NCBI GenBank assembly: GCA_030549775.1
Contig: CM060181.1
Location: 32,586,753-32,650,752 of the forward strand
DNA from: Tamarix chinensis
Taxonomy: Eukaryota > Streptophyta > Magnoliopsida > Caryophyllales > Tamaricaceae
Direction: 5' to 3'
Length of the DNA: 64,000 bases
The notes under the pieces are model-generated. The model made no database searches. It saw nothing but the letters and a program-made list of their open reading frames with translations, and was not told the origin of the DNA. Below are positions 47,831 to 60,360 of this stretch, one piece after another (the stretch's first letter is position 1; every line of letters begins with the position of its first letter). Made by a program: the position numbers and the translations under genes.

Positions 47831-48819
47831 TACTATAAAAAATTAAAAAGACACTGAATTTGATTGAGTCTATTTCATAATCTAACACTTAGATGACGAG
47901 ACGTTAGAAATGACGTGTACACTAATATAGGCTATTTGAAGGAATTGAAATAGGAGGAGATCAAATGACTCTGCACCGATTCAATGACCAAAGAATATTA
48001 TTGAGGATGCCATGCACTTGCTTCTAGAATATTATGCCATAATATTAAGAAATGAAATAATTAACAAAGGAAGTGCATGGTCCACCATGTTAGCAATTAT
48101 AAGAACGAAGGAGATGGATGATATGCATGTTCATGCAAATTAAACATGAACAATGCAGGAAAAGTAATGTAGGAAATCATGAAAATTATAATTGTAATTT
48201 AAGGTGTAAAAGGCGATATATTGTCACTTATTAGCTATGTTGTGACTATTATAAATATCTATCGACATATTTATAATATAAATAATTGTCTTAAGACATC
48301 ATACATACAATATAGAGTTTAGTGTGCTATGACGGAGTATTGTTTTACTAAGTTAGGCATTGAGACAAATTCATTGGAAGTGGGGTAGGGTTTATAATCA
48401 TAAGACAACTTTGATATTTCATTTTTCACAAAGTTATTGATGATTGTGATTTTCATTTATCACATATTTATTTATTGTATATTAAAAATTATTATTGAAA
48501 ATGAAAAATAGTGACAATGTCACACTGAGAAATTAAAAAACCACAGCAAAAGAAGCTAAAATCAAACAAATAGTAATAGGATAAGGTCGTACTATTATGG
48601 CTAGGAAAAAAACTCTCTTATTTTAAATTGTGATGGTGGTATGTTCAAAGATTTTATTAGTATTCTAAAAAATACTTAAATTTAATTTTGTAAAAATTAA
48701 AAATAATTTTATTTTATTTCATACAAGTTCCAATTTTTATGTTAAAACTCGTTCTCGATCATGATTCATACTGTTATAAATAATACCTAATTTGAGTTTT
48801 TTGATTTGACTTAAAATCT
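47831..48819. other. AT-rich spacer of the hAT interior
   Basis: No gene recognised. Weak LINE-like sequence may extend into its first 200 bases. Confidence 0.4.
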
Positions 48820-49201
48820 ATAGACCCGAAATAGACCCGAATTCAAAAAACTCGATAGATCTGACACTTAGTTTAGTTGATCTGATTCACATCCGACCCA
48901 TATAGTGACCCGAACCCGAACCCGAACCCAAACCTAACCCGAATTCTATAGACCCGGGTCAAACCCGAAATAGACCCGAACCCGAGAAATCCAAAGAATC
49001 TAGCATCGACCCGACCCAAATCACACCCGACCCGTCAATTAACCCGAATCAAACCCGAACCCGACCCAAAGCAACATAACCCGAAACACACCCGAACCGA
49101 ATTACACCCGACCCGAATCCAGACCCGACTCGATTGTATAGTAAATAAAAGTTGACCCAACCCATATCAACCCGACCCAAATGACCCGTTTGCCACCTCT
49201 A
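48820..49201 (+). repeat. Right subterminal ACCCGA repeats and terminus of the hAT
   Basis: Many ACCCGA, GACCCGAACC and CCGACCC units end at GACCCGTTTGCCACCTCTA. Read on the plus strand the units point the same way as at the left end, so only the outermost bases are inverted. Confidence 0.9.
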
Positions 49202-49209
49202 CTTGGGCA

Positions 49210-50060
49210 TCAGTATAAGAGGATGAGGTAAGGATGAATGAGGGCCCATTTACTAATTATATAGACCCACCAATAATTGACAAAACTTATATAGTGGATA
49301 AGTAGCTGGGACATCGATGGAGCTTTAGGAAAGGTGTGGACATATATATTATTGGGTGGATCTTCTCTGCCTTCTATTGATAGTTTCCCTTCACCGTCAG
49401 AGAGCGGTACCCTATGGTCCATTACTACTATTCCTATAATGGTAGATATTTATGAGGTTTTCCATTCATAGTAGATGTTAATTGATGAATTACAAATGAT
49501 AGTGACACAAAGATAAGGATATAGGTTTGTTATTCAACCGCTAGCGTAGGTTTATCCTCCCTATGGTTAGCCCCAACAATAAGTTTAGCCTTCCATTGGT
49601 CAACCCCAACACCAGTTTGAACCCTTATATGGCCATTCCCAACACTAGATTATGTTCCTAATTAAGTACTTCACCATGTTGATACTATCATTTTATGGTC
49701 ACTAATCATTCCCACCGGTAAATAATTCTCGCATGTCTTGGAGGTTCTTATTGTTGACTATCTTGTTGCAATAAAATGTTGTCTTAGGTTGGGTATCAAA
49801 GAGCTATTATTTTATTAGCTTTTAGCTTTGTTTGTGGACTCTCTTAGTCTCATTGTATGTCTTCTTCATTGTATCAATACTCTATTTGGAGCAAATCTTT
49901 GGAGTATTAGTTCGTATGCTAATTAATATTAAAGTCTTTTGTTGTTTTATTTATTCCCGCATCATTTTGGTTTATTATCGTAAATATTTTTACCTTATAT
50001 TAAATATACGAAAAGTATGGTAACATGACTTATATTAAGTGTGATCGTAATGTCTATTAT
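49210..50060 (+). pseudogene. 3' remainder of the host CACTA element
   Basis: Sequence from 36573 continues here once the hAT and one target copy are removed. At 49540-49670 a Pro/Gln-rich repeat (PPYG-PQQ-, Y-P-STP-like) resembles the low-complexity C-terminal tail of the second CACTA gene. No CACTA terminus or subterminal array could be found, so the right end of the host element is not fixed. Confidence 0.4.
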
Positions 50061-53000
50061 TTTATTTTTATGCTTTAACTTAAAAAAAAATTACAAGTAA
50101 ATTTTAGAGTATTATACCAAAGGTCAAGAACTGAATACAGTTTTTATTTTAGATAATTTAAATAGTTAGAAAAACTAATTTACAAGATATTTATTTGAAA
50201 AAATGTCAAATAAAACTAAAAAATTCTGGAAAGGAGTAAAATAATTTACTAAACTCAAATACTTAAAAAATGAGGAATTAATTTAGAACCAAAACAAATC
50301 AAAACACAACAAAAGAAGCGATAAGCAATAAGCAAATCTGCGAGAAGCCGGCCAACCAGAGCTCACCGACGATTGGACACCACCTACAAAACACTTTTTT
50401 CTCATTATTTCGTTTTAAATCATTTGACAACTTTTTTAGCAGCATACTGGGCATAAAAAATAATATTTTAAAGTAATTTCCAAGGTCAGGCAGGCACACG
50501 GGAAATAATAGGCTACGAAACAGGGCATCAGACAAAACTTCACGCACTACAAATCCACGTAACATTCGAACAACCCTCAAATGACTCGAAACATCTATAT
50601 ACAAGACTGCCACCCACACTACTCGAACCAAGTACGAGCTACAAACTCACACAATGTCTTTCTTGACCACCGAAATTAATAAGACAGGATTAAGACACCG
50701 TGTGAAAACAAATAAAGAAGCAGACAAGGCCGACATTTAAGCACCTATGTCATCGTCACAGCTAACTAGTAAAACTACAAAACATATAATTGGGAGGATT
50801 GGGGGGGGGATGTGTCTCCTAAGCATGTTTTGGAATCCAATTTGTTCACTAACTCACATTTAAACAACTCCTAGTCGTTAATCTTACTTCTTTTAACCCT
50901 CCCGCCACCTCCCTCCTCCTCCCCTTCTTCTTCTTCTCTACACGAAACAAGAAATGAACAGGGCCTAAGGTGTAGGCGTTGCTTTCTTACATTCATTTAC
51001 ACAACTTCTGGTTGCATATGATTATTGTTCTTTTTCTGAGACACCATGCATGCATCTTAATTGTCTTGTACGCACAAGATGGGTAACTAATAACCGAAGG
51101 GAATAAGTTCGTGATCGAGAGGAAAAAGCCGATAGCATTTGAGGAAAAGGAAGATAAAACGTGACTGGACTCGTGGGTTCGCCATGAAGATGCGTCCAAA
51201 CTGCTTTCACATGGTTTCCGCACCCAAAAAAAAAATGGAAAAGAAGTAGGGAGTCGGGATTTCCAAATTAAGTAAGGAAATAAAAAAATGTAGGAAGCCA
51301 GCTTCACGGTAGTGGAGGTCGATCTGGATCCTCTTTTCCTTTCTTGTTTTACCCGTAAGCGTGCGCCAACTATTTTGCGTGAATGCTACAAATGATCGGA
51401 CGGACGCTCCTTTTGGTAATCATTGAAGGATTAATGGAAATGATTAACGAAAAATCTTGAAGGTCGTCCGGCATCTTCGTCGAATACTTGGACGCTCGAT
51501 CAATATACACTATTTTGTAGGTTAATAATAAAATAAATAAATAAAGAAGAAGAAGAAGAAGAAGAAGAAGTTGTTTCGTGTACTAAGCATTTTTTTTCCC
51601 ACTAGTTTAAAAAAAGGTAAACAATAGTATTCCTTCCATTCTAAAAGTAATAGGCTTAGTTTAATTTTTGAAATAAATTAAAGCTCGTAATTAATGTAAT
51701 ACTTTATTTCAATTTTTTTGATATGATTATCTTCACTTTTGAATCGTGTGAGATTGGTTTTAGTTAATGCCCTCCGACCAACTAGATGACACGGTGTAAA
51801 CACTTTATAGTACGTTGGCAATGAATGAAGATATTATTATTAAAAAAAAACACAGATATAAAAATAAACCTATATAAATTGTAGGACTAATTGATATGGA
51901 AACCTTGCTTATTATTACGGACGGATCGAAGAGATTAGTACATCTTTATAAAAATGACATTAAAAAAACCCGTTTGGCTCTCATTTTCCTAATTACTAAC
52001 TGTACCATTTAATGAAAACGTTACAATCGGAGGAAGGAGAAAAAAAACACAAGAAACGAAAATAATAAAAAATGATAGGAAGGGCTGTGGTGGTGGGGGG
52101 GGGGGGGGTACGCGAACCGAGGTATTCCTTTTCCCTCGGTCGACAGGCAATAGTAATGACCTCATGGGCATTGCCCAGTCGGCTGAGGACATCTTGTTGT
52201 CACACACGTGATATCAATGAAATAATTTGCTCACAATTCAGACCGACAGCCCAACCGAACTCTAACTTTGGGTCAACAGCTCAACATCGTCAGCCTACGC
52301 AAATCAGATCTACCGTGGAACTTTTACTTTTAGGTGGACGAAGGCATAATGAGAATCGTTAGATAAGGAAACAATAATTGAATAAAATAAAAGTAATATA
52401 AAAAAACTAAATTTAACTATCAAGTGCAAAATGATAATTAAACTATGAGAAAGCTAATAAATTTTTTGTATATTACTTTCATTATGTTGAATTTTTATAA
52501 ATCAATACCCAAAAGCATAAAATTATAAAAGAAGAAAAAAATGAAAATGATAAGAGATGAAGAAAAATCTAACATAAAAAAAAAAAGGATACAAAAATAG
52601 TATGTGATTATAGCATCCGACAATCTCAAATGATACTAATACATGTCCCTTTATTTTTATTTTTATTTAATTTTTAAAAAAGTAGTTAATGTGAAAGATA
52701 GACAGACAAACTAGGTACTCTCTAAGAGTGCCTCATATAGACCGAGGAAAATTTATATACAAAAGAGGAAACCATTAATGATTATACTATAATTTAAAGG
52801 CTCAACCTCAAAGTATTTATTAAAAATAAATAAAAATTGATGGTAAATTAACTACCAATAAAAACATGACACCTATTTTATGCTCCATCATCAAAGTACA
52901 CTTCCAAAAGAAGTTAAAAAATGGGTGAAAGCACCCAATTGCATGTAGCAAGCAATAAGTGCACAATTTGTGAATCCAATTGCTTCCAAGGGAAAAGGTC

Positions 53001-56000
53001 CAAATAATAACCCATCCATGACGCAGACAGCACGGACTGTGTCCTTTATTTAAAGTGCGCTTAATAATTAAGGGACTCTCAGCAAAGAAATTTGTGAAAT
53101 TTAGAAAGAAAACAAAACAATAAGAAGCTGACAGAAGCCAACGTCCTAACCACCCTTTGAGCGTTTCGTACTTCCCATAAGTAGTAAGGAATAACTGCGA
53201 ATGTTCAGCCATAAATAGTGATTGGGCTAAAAAAAAAAAAAAGGTTCATCTTTTTTTAAGCCCACGGAAAGGAGATAGTTATGGTAGCTAGCAAACTAAC
53301 GTTTAGAAGAATGCCAGTTGTTGGGCTCCGGTGGGATGGAGATTCACTTTTAATTCAACCCGTCAATGCGCGTCCTAATGGCATCGGGAAGCTACCGGAT
53401 GGAGGAGCTGTAAAAATTAGAGGGTCCGAAGACTAATGCCTTATTTTAGATATTTGGGATTTGCTTATTAATTATTTAATTATATTTATAAAATATTATT
53501 AATTAAAAAATATATAACAAATAAATAAGTTAATAAATGTTAGTCTTAGATAATAAATATTTCTATATTTAGTTTCTTAACTATAACCCTTAAGACTATC
53601 ATTAATATATATATATATATTCCACATCTTTCGTCTGATCATTTGAACTGCATTAATATCAACCATTAGTTATTTCACTAATATGTCACACATATAACTT
53701 GACTTAATTGATTAGTTTTTATATCTAACTCAATTTTATGATTCAATTTTCTACGGTGATATTTTAATAATTTATTTAATAAAGCATGAACCTCATATAA
53801 AAATTGATAATATGTTATATCCATTTTTTTTAAATATTAAAGCTTTTAAGATCAATAAAATAACATTTCTATATGAATATTAGATATATACAACACACAT
53901 AAAATATTGAGTCTAATACAATTAAGCTCTTTTTTTTTAAACATTCTATAATTCAAATATTTAACCTACATAACACAAATTAAATGTTTGATTCGATAGA
54001 TAATTATATTCAATTTAAACTACCGTGATAGATATTCATTTAAAATTACTATAACACCCATTTAAGAAATATTACTACCAAATTGACGTGGCAAATGGAA
54101 GATAAAAATTAAAAATGAGAATACAACCTTGGATTTTATGGTCGAATAAGAAAACTTGGTATATTTGTACATCACATTTTTCCTCTCCCCACAATCTATA
54201 CATGTTTTTGTATAAAAACATTGTCACGTTTGAAAAGTTAGATTAATTTTTTTTTATCTTTATCCATTTATTTTAATCTTTCTACTTAGAAAATTTGAAG
54301 ATAAAATTAAAAATTAATCTATTTTATTTAAAGTTTTTCTTTAAAATGTATAAAATTTTTATATGATATTCTTTCCCATATGAAGAGAGTATTTAGCAGT
54401 AAAGTAGTTATGGGCTGTTTGTTATGATCGATTATTTGTCCCAATCATTTTACAAATGAGGTATGTAAATATAAGTGTTCATTGGTTGTATAATGGTTAT
54501 TAATATTAATATTATATCTTAGGTATGGCACAATATTCCTTGTATATATCCTTTTGTGTTATTATTATAGGATGTTATGAATATTCGATATAGTGTTCAA
54601 TAATATCGAACATTGGATGCTAACATTGTCAGGACATTATGATGAAAACTTTCAAATACCCAAAAGACTGTCATACCGAAAGCTCCTAAGATAATATTGT
54701 ATCAATATATCTTTCAATTAAACACTATGTAAGTACAATGATGATGTATATAATTTTGCTTATGTTAATAGATTTCCAAAAGTGCTCATAATGATAAGTG
54801 TAACAATAACATTTGCTTGAAAGAAACTATTATTATTCATAAATAACACACTAAAAATACTAAAGTGACAATATATATATATAACACTGGTTTACACCCC
54901 TTTTCAACTCAGTATTTTCTTTAAAAATAAATATAAGTAAAAATAAACAATCATAGTCCAGTAGGTGATCATTAGTAAAACATAATAAATTTATGACATT
55001 GAATAAAATTATTTACTCATTTGTTTATTTCTTATGTATACTAACTATACTCATAAGTTTTAAACAAAAAGTATTTGTTCTAATGGTACTTTAATAAAAA
55101 TAATTTACTCATTTGGATTAGTTTTCTTAATTTGTACCCAAATATAAAATGACCTTTTTATAAAACCAGAGGTACTATTAAGGCTCCATCAATTGCATGA
55201 TTAACTGAAAGGTTCATTTGTCATCCTTATTTTTCTTTTAACATAAATATGCGTATCATTTACTACTATTAAGACGTCAAGTGCAGGGGGCGAAGGAAAG
55301 TTTGGTAAAACGCCAAATACTGAAAACCGGAGGGAGTGTCCATCTACACCGGTTTTGTCAAAATGTTCAGTGAGTAACCAATTATATCAATTCCGGCTAA
55401 ATAAAGTCATAAAATCTTGATTTGCATACCGTTGACAACTGACGAGGCTCCTGGCCGTATCGACTTAACTCATTAAAGACCCGAATCAACTTCTTTGTTT
55501 CATAAAATAAAATAAATTTAAATTTTATTTTTAATGTTATTTATTAAACGAGTCAAGTTCGATTAAAAAAAAATTTTAACTCAATTGTTTTCGAGCCATC
55601 TCAAATTTGGCTTAAACGTGGTTCGACTCATTTATATACTTGATTCGTTTGTTAATAGGCTAGGAATATATAGAATTTATTTAATAAATAAGCTAAAAAT
55701 TTAAATAAACATTTAAACAAGTCGAATACTTAAATCAATTAATTTGATTTGTTTAACATTAAAATAAGCAGACTCACAAATTGAATAATGATAAATGATG
55801 CGAATAGATTTGTTAATTTTTTTTAAAAAAAAAGTTTAAATAGCTGAATGAAATATTATTAACTCAAGCTTAAGAAAATTAAACGAATTAAACGAATTAA
55901 ACTCAATCCTAAAAAGATATTCTGTTTTATTCTACTTATTAATAACCCTAGCATAGGCCGATGTCATTTCAAATATTCATTGATGCTGACCCATGGGGAG

Positions 56001-57554
56001 TATTTCTCAGCAAATTCTAGCAATCTTGAATAAGAAGGTTATAGTATGCGGGCATTGAATTCATGACATTTGCCTAAAATTAATAATTTTAAACAACCTT
56101 CATAAAAAATAATTTTACACCACCTACACTTTAACTTATGTAGTTTTAAATTTAACCAACTTGTTGTCTTCTACAATAATAAAAATTAAAATAAAATTGT
56201 TGACCATGATCAGTTATCTTAGGTTTCATTTGGATGCTGACTTTTATAAATGATGAAATTTTGAAAATAATTATCTTTTAAAATTTTATAGATGTAAATA
56301 AGTTTTTTAGGGAGGAAAGTTTTGAAATTTTCTCGTTTGATCATCTTATACATGAAATTTAAATAAAATATTAATAATAATAATTTTTTGTCCATAAAAC
56401 TATATAAACACCCGATAACTTTATTTTATGATATTATTTGTTAAAATTTTAATATAAATTTTAAAAATTATGAAAAATATCTAAATATTATTTTAAGGTA
56501 ACAAAATAAAATATTTGAGTTAATTTTTTTAATTAATTTTTTTTAAAAAAATTTAATCTGTAAGTCATGCATGCTGCCTTTTTGTTAACAACATCGCCAA
56601 CTACCTGAATAGACCTTAATAGAGTGGTCAATCAGATAGGGATCTAATCATCTAATCTTCAGGGCTCCGCAACAAGCAAGTAATAAGATTGGAGGACAAT
56701 ACGTCACGTGGTCTATGAAAGCAATGCATAAAAGAAACAATGGAATGACCATAGTACAAAACACTCCCAAGCTTCCTTATCCGCATTCAATAAACGGACA
56801 TGTTTTTGTGACACATTGTCAATATGTTGTGTGTTCAACGTAGATTACAATTACAACAAAGATAGGCACAACCGCACACCAATGGCAGGAAGTGACGCGA
56901 GATAATGGTATCCACTGATAAATGACAAATATATTTATCCATTTTAATTGTTTATTTGTCAGCTCCCATGGCAAATTTAATGGTACGGTAGGAGTGATTA
57001 TGCTTCCATTGTATCAAATAGTAGAAGTGTTAATCCGTCCGTCCAGTGCGGATTGAGTGTGATCCGCATAGACAATTTCGAGTTATTTTATTATTTAAGG
57101 TTAAATCATTATGAATTTATATTGTATTTGATTTATTTTTTTTCCTCTTATTTTGATGTTGGTAATAGGAGGTTAAATTACTCATTCACTACCATCTCTC
57201 TTATCTTGTTAGTTACAATTTAAATTTGAAATTAAAAGTCCATAATTATACTTCTATGCTATATAACCAAGTACATCATTCAATTCTTATCAAATAGTTA
57301 ATATATATATATAATCTATATAACGTGTTTAAAAATAAAAACAATAATTAAAAATGTCTTATTCAAATTCAACTCATTTAAAAATTTTAAATATTTTTAG
57401 TTGTATGATTAATGGTATTTTTAACGTATAGCTTTATTTTATTTATTGATTTTAAATTGGGCCTTCATATGTTATTGATTGAACGTTTTAATCTGTATGT
57501 AACTATCCTCCTAATTAATTGAATCCAAATGTTAATCAATAATGTTTGTGTAAT
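50061..57554. other. Gene-free AT-rich DNA with simple repeats
   Basis: No coding region recognised. It contains a GAA microsatellite (about 51544-51570), a run of 14 G (52095-52108) and several AT runs (for example 53608-53622). At 55440-55900 degenerate GACTCATTTATATACTTGATTCG-like text resembles a widespread decayed plant repeat, but no ends were found. The minus-strand frames at 50299-50631, 50993-51307 and 52820-53212 show no family similarity or splice context. Confidence 0.5.
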
Positions 57555-57698
57555 TATGGCTTATTTAAAGCTACTTATCAAACGTAATTATCTAAAATAA
57601 TTACTTATCTTAGAATTTTTTTAGTTAAAATTTTTTCTAAAAAAAAATAGTTATCTTAGATAACCACTTTTGATAAGTAGCTCCAAACAAGCACTAAA
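57555..57698. mobile_element. MITE-like inverted-repeat element
   Basis: The left arm GGCTTATTTAAAGCTACTTATCAAACG is the inverted partner of the right arm CTTTTGATAAGTAGCTCCAAACAAGCAC. The total is about 145 bp with an AT-rich centre. The 'GTGCTTGTTTGGAGCTACTT' end is typical of short non-autonomous DNA elements in plants. A target duplication was not fixed. Confidence 0.7.
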
Positions 57699-58221
57699 TT
57701 GATCTCTATTATCTCTCTATGGTATTTAAATTAAAATATTTTTAACTAAAAACATAGTTTCACTTTTTTCTTTTATGTTTGTAGTCAACTAACCAATTAT
57801 TTAATCTCCAACATACTTAGTTAATATATGTGGTCAAAAATATATATACCATTTTACTTTTTTTTGCATTTTATTTTTTTAAAATAAAGTTGGGGAGAAT
57901 TTTTGAATATTTGTGTTTCAATGGAAGTTAGCATTTTTTTTCTATCTCTATATTTTGGAGGGGAAAATATAGGAAGGTACATTATTGAGTACTTGACAAA
58001 GTGGACATTTTTTCTTTTTTTTTTTTTATTTAAGTTTTCAATAGCAAAGTTTAGTTAAAACACATTATCTTAATAGAATAGTATAAATAAAAGTTTAGAT
58101 ATAAATGGTATAAATAAATTGTTTCCATATATATGGTTATAGTCATAGGTATATTTATATTTAATCTACATAAAAAAAAATTAAAATATTGAACAAAAAA
58201 ACTAATAAAACAAATTAGCAT
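57699..58221. other. AT-rich spacer between the two small foldback elements
   Basis: Stop-dense, with T-rich runs (about 58010-58030). Nothing recognised. Confidence 0.5.
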
Positions 58222-58493
58222 AAAATTCATTTAGACATCTTGATATTTGACTTCATTTTTTTAAGTACTTTGTATTTTAAATAATCTCACTTAGGTACAT
58301 CAACATTTTAAGTTAGTTTTGCTTGGATACCAAAATAGTGAAAATAAACTATATTTCTAGTTTCATTCAGGTACCCATTTCGGTATCCAACAGAAATTAA
58401 ATGAAAAATATGAAGGTACCTAAGTAAAATTATTGAAAATATATGAATCCCAAAATGTATTCAGCCAAATTTCAAGGTATCTAAATTGAATTC
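58222..58493. mobile_element. Long foldback element (~270 bp)
   Basis: The arms are imperfectly complementary along their length around a centre near 58357. TTAGACATCTTGATATTTG (58231) pairs with CAAGGTATCTAA (58473), CTTAGGTACATC (58291) with GAAGGTACCTAAG (58411), and TTGGATACCAAAATAG (58322) with ATTTCGGTATCCAAC (58377). This is a MITE-like or palindromic repeat. Target duplication not identified. Confidence 0.75.
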
Positions 58494-59275
58494 ATCCACC
58501 TTTATCTATTTAATTACTCACTTTCTCCCCTACAATTTAGTATCAATTTACCCTTCTTTCAAATTCAACATCAATAAACTATATATATATATAATTCCAT
58601 ATCAATGTTTAATGAATTATATCATTATCGTAATTTGATGGAGTAATAAAAGTGTTGTATGATATATTATGTGATAAAAAGGGATAACATTTATGTAATG
58701 AGAAAACTTAAACTAAGTTTACATAAATATCTTGATTTACATATACAAAATTCAATTTAATATATATGGAGACTATATAATTATTTATTTCATATTTTAT
58801 AAAGATAAATAACCCTTATATTGCTATCTTTATTATATATAATAACCAAACCTAAGAATATAAAAAAATTTCACCCAAATTTCACCCCGATAGGATTATA
58901 ATAATGGTCTTCTTTAATTAAGAAATGATTGGTGGTATGAAAATAATGTGGTTTAAAGGATAAAGAACAAACATTTACTATAGGAAAATATATTACTAGA
59001 GGTCATTACAAAATAAATATCTTAATGGAGGCCATCCTATAAGATTAAGCAAGAGTATTTCCTTAGTGATGAAGTATTAACAAAAATAATAGTCTATCAT
59101 TTTCCCCATACATAAGACACATTGAACTGATAATACCTATGTAACAACATTATTAATCGCAATACACATATATAAATGAATAAAATACTTCTCTATATTG
59201 AAATTTTAATTTTGTTTATCAAGTTATGATGTATAATATTATGTTATTGTAAAATTTTAATTTTATAATTAGATA
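58494..59275. other. AT-rich spacer up to the LTR C target site
   Basis: No gene or repeat recognised. Confidence 0.5.
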
Positions 59276-59741
59276 GTTATTGTAACACCCCCCAAATTTA
59301 CTACTGAAAAATTTCGTTTAAATCAAAAATTTTAGCGGGAAGCAAGAGAATTAAAAATCGTAAACTCGGGGGTATTACCGCCACACTTAGTACCAGATCG
59401 ATCCATAACTACCGACCCGATACTAAGTGCTAAGGCTAGAAAGAATAAAACCAGAACAAATCATTCATAAAACACAAGCTTTACGAGATCAGAGTGCGAA
59501 GGTCAAAAGTTACATTCCGAAATACAATTAAAAGGTCCATACATCAGAATACTTAAAATAACGGAAAAGCAAGGTACAATAAAACCCTCGAAAAAATTAA
59601 ATACAACATTTGTAACCTCTAAAGACAAATACGATTAAACCACACAATTTTCGAAGGAGAATATCCGGACCGCTTACTCACTCAGATCAAGCCTTCCACC
59701 CCAAATTAGTATCAGATCAACCTGCATCAAAGGTCTGCTCC

Positions 59742-59803
59742 CCACCATTGGTGGATCATCACAGGACCCGGTCAATCAAGGTAGTATCAGTACTCCAGTA
59801 CTG
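59742..59803 (-). promoter_or_regulatory. Paired hairpin module, LTR C
   Basis: CAGTACTCCAGTACTG (59788-59803) is a perfect 7-bp stem with a 2-nt loop. CCACCATTGGTGG (59742-59754) is a perfect 6-bp palindrome. The two are further apart than in the other LTRs. Confidence 0.7.
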
Positions 59804-59994
59804 AGTAAGGGCGCAGGTGCGCTAAGGCCAAACATACAATCATACCACATAGCACACACATCACAAACATATAAGTCACATGCGATAACACACAAGATAA
59901 GGCCTGAGTACTTTTCCGGTGACTTATTCTTTATTCTCCTTAATGATAAGTCCATTTCACACATACTCTTTAATAACCCATGTGAGTGCGGGAG

Positions 59995-60360
59995 CCCCAC
60001 TATTATAGCCGGTGGACCGGAAAATATCGCACAGGGCAGAACGCCTCTGATCCACTATTATAGCCGGTGGACCGGAAATATACGCACAGGGCAAAACGCC
60101 TCTGATCCACTATTATAGCCGGTGGACCGGATCGCAGCCCCGACTCACATGGTGTTTCTCTTTAAGTACTTAGTATCTTTCCCATGGATTAACTGATAAG
60201 TTTGGTTTGTCGAGCGCGAAATCCCCCACTATTATAGCCGGTGGACCGGAATATCGCACAGGGCAGAACGCCTCTGATCCACTATTATAGCCGGTGGACC
60301 GGAAAATATCGCACAGGGCAGAACGCCTCTGATCCACTATTATAGCCGGTGGACCGGATC
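59995..60360 (-). repeat. CCACTATTATAG-type repeat cluster, LTR C (best preserved)
   Basis: Six near-identical units of CCACTATTATAGCCGGTGGA + CCGGA, in two groups of three, with linkers AATATCGCACAGGGCAGAACG and CCTCTGAT (unit about 60 bp). The groups are separated by about 75 bp containing CTTAGTATCTTTCCCATGG. Confidence 0.97.

Larger units (their letters stand above)
36574..49201. mobile_element. 12.6-kb hAT transposon carrying host gene fragments
   Basis: The ends are TAGACCTGGCAAAG (36574) and, inverted, TAGAGGTGGCAAAC (49201), matching at 11 of the first 13 bases. The 8-bp duplication CTTGGGCA stands at 36566-36573 and 49202-49209, as expected for hAT. Both ends have long runs of ACCCGA-type subterminal repeats (36585-36935 and 48820-49190). 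Inside, on the minus strand, lie a broken BED/hAT_C transposase (42245-44254) and exon fragments of several host genes (38358-41899). A CACTA-like end (37173-37432) and a LINE fragment (about 47440-47830) are also inside. The transposase carries stops, so this copy cannot move by itself. Confidence 0.93.

Noticed and set aside
50299..50631. 110-residue minus-strand frame in the right spacer
   Set aside because: No recognised domain, no splice context and ordinary AT-rich surroundings; likely chance.
55440..55900. Possible decayed repeat with GACTC and TTCG motifs
   Set aside because: Resembles a common plant repeat but has no identifiable ends or duplication, so not called as an element.
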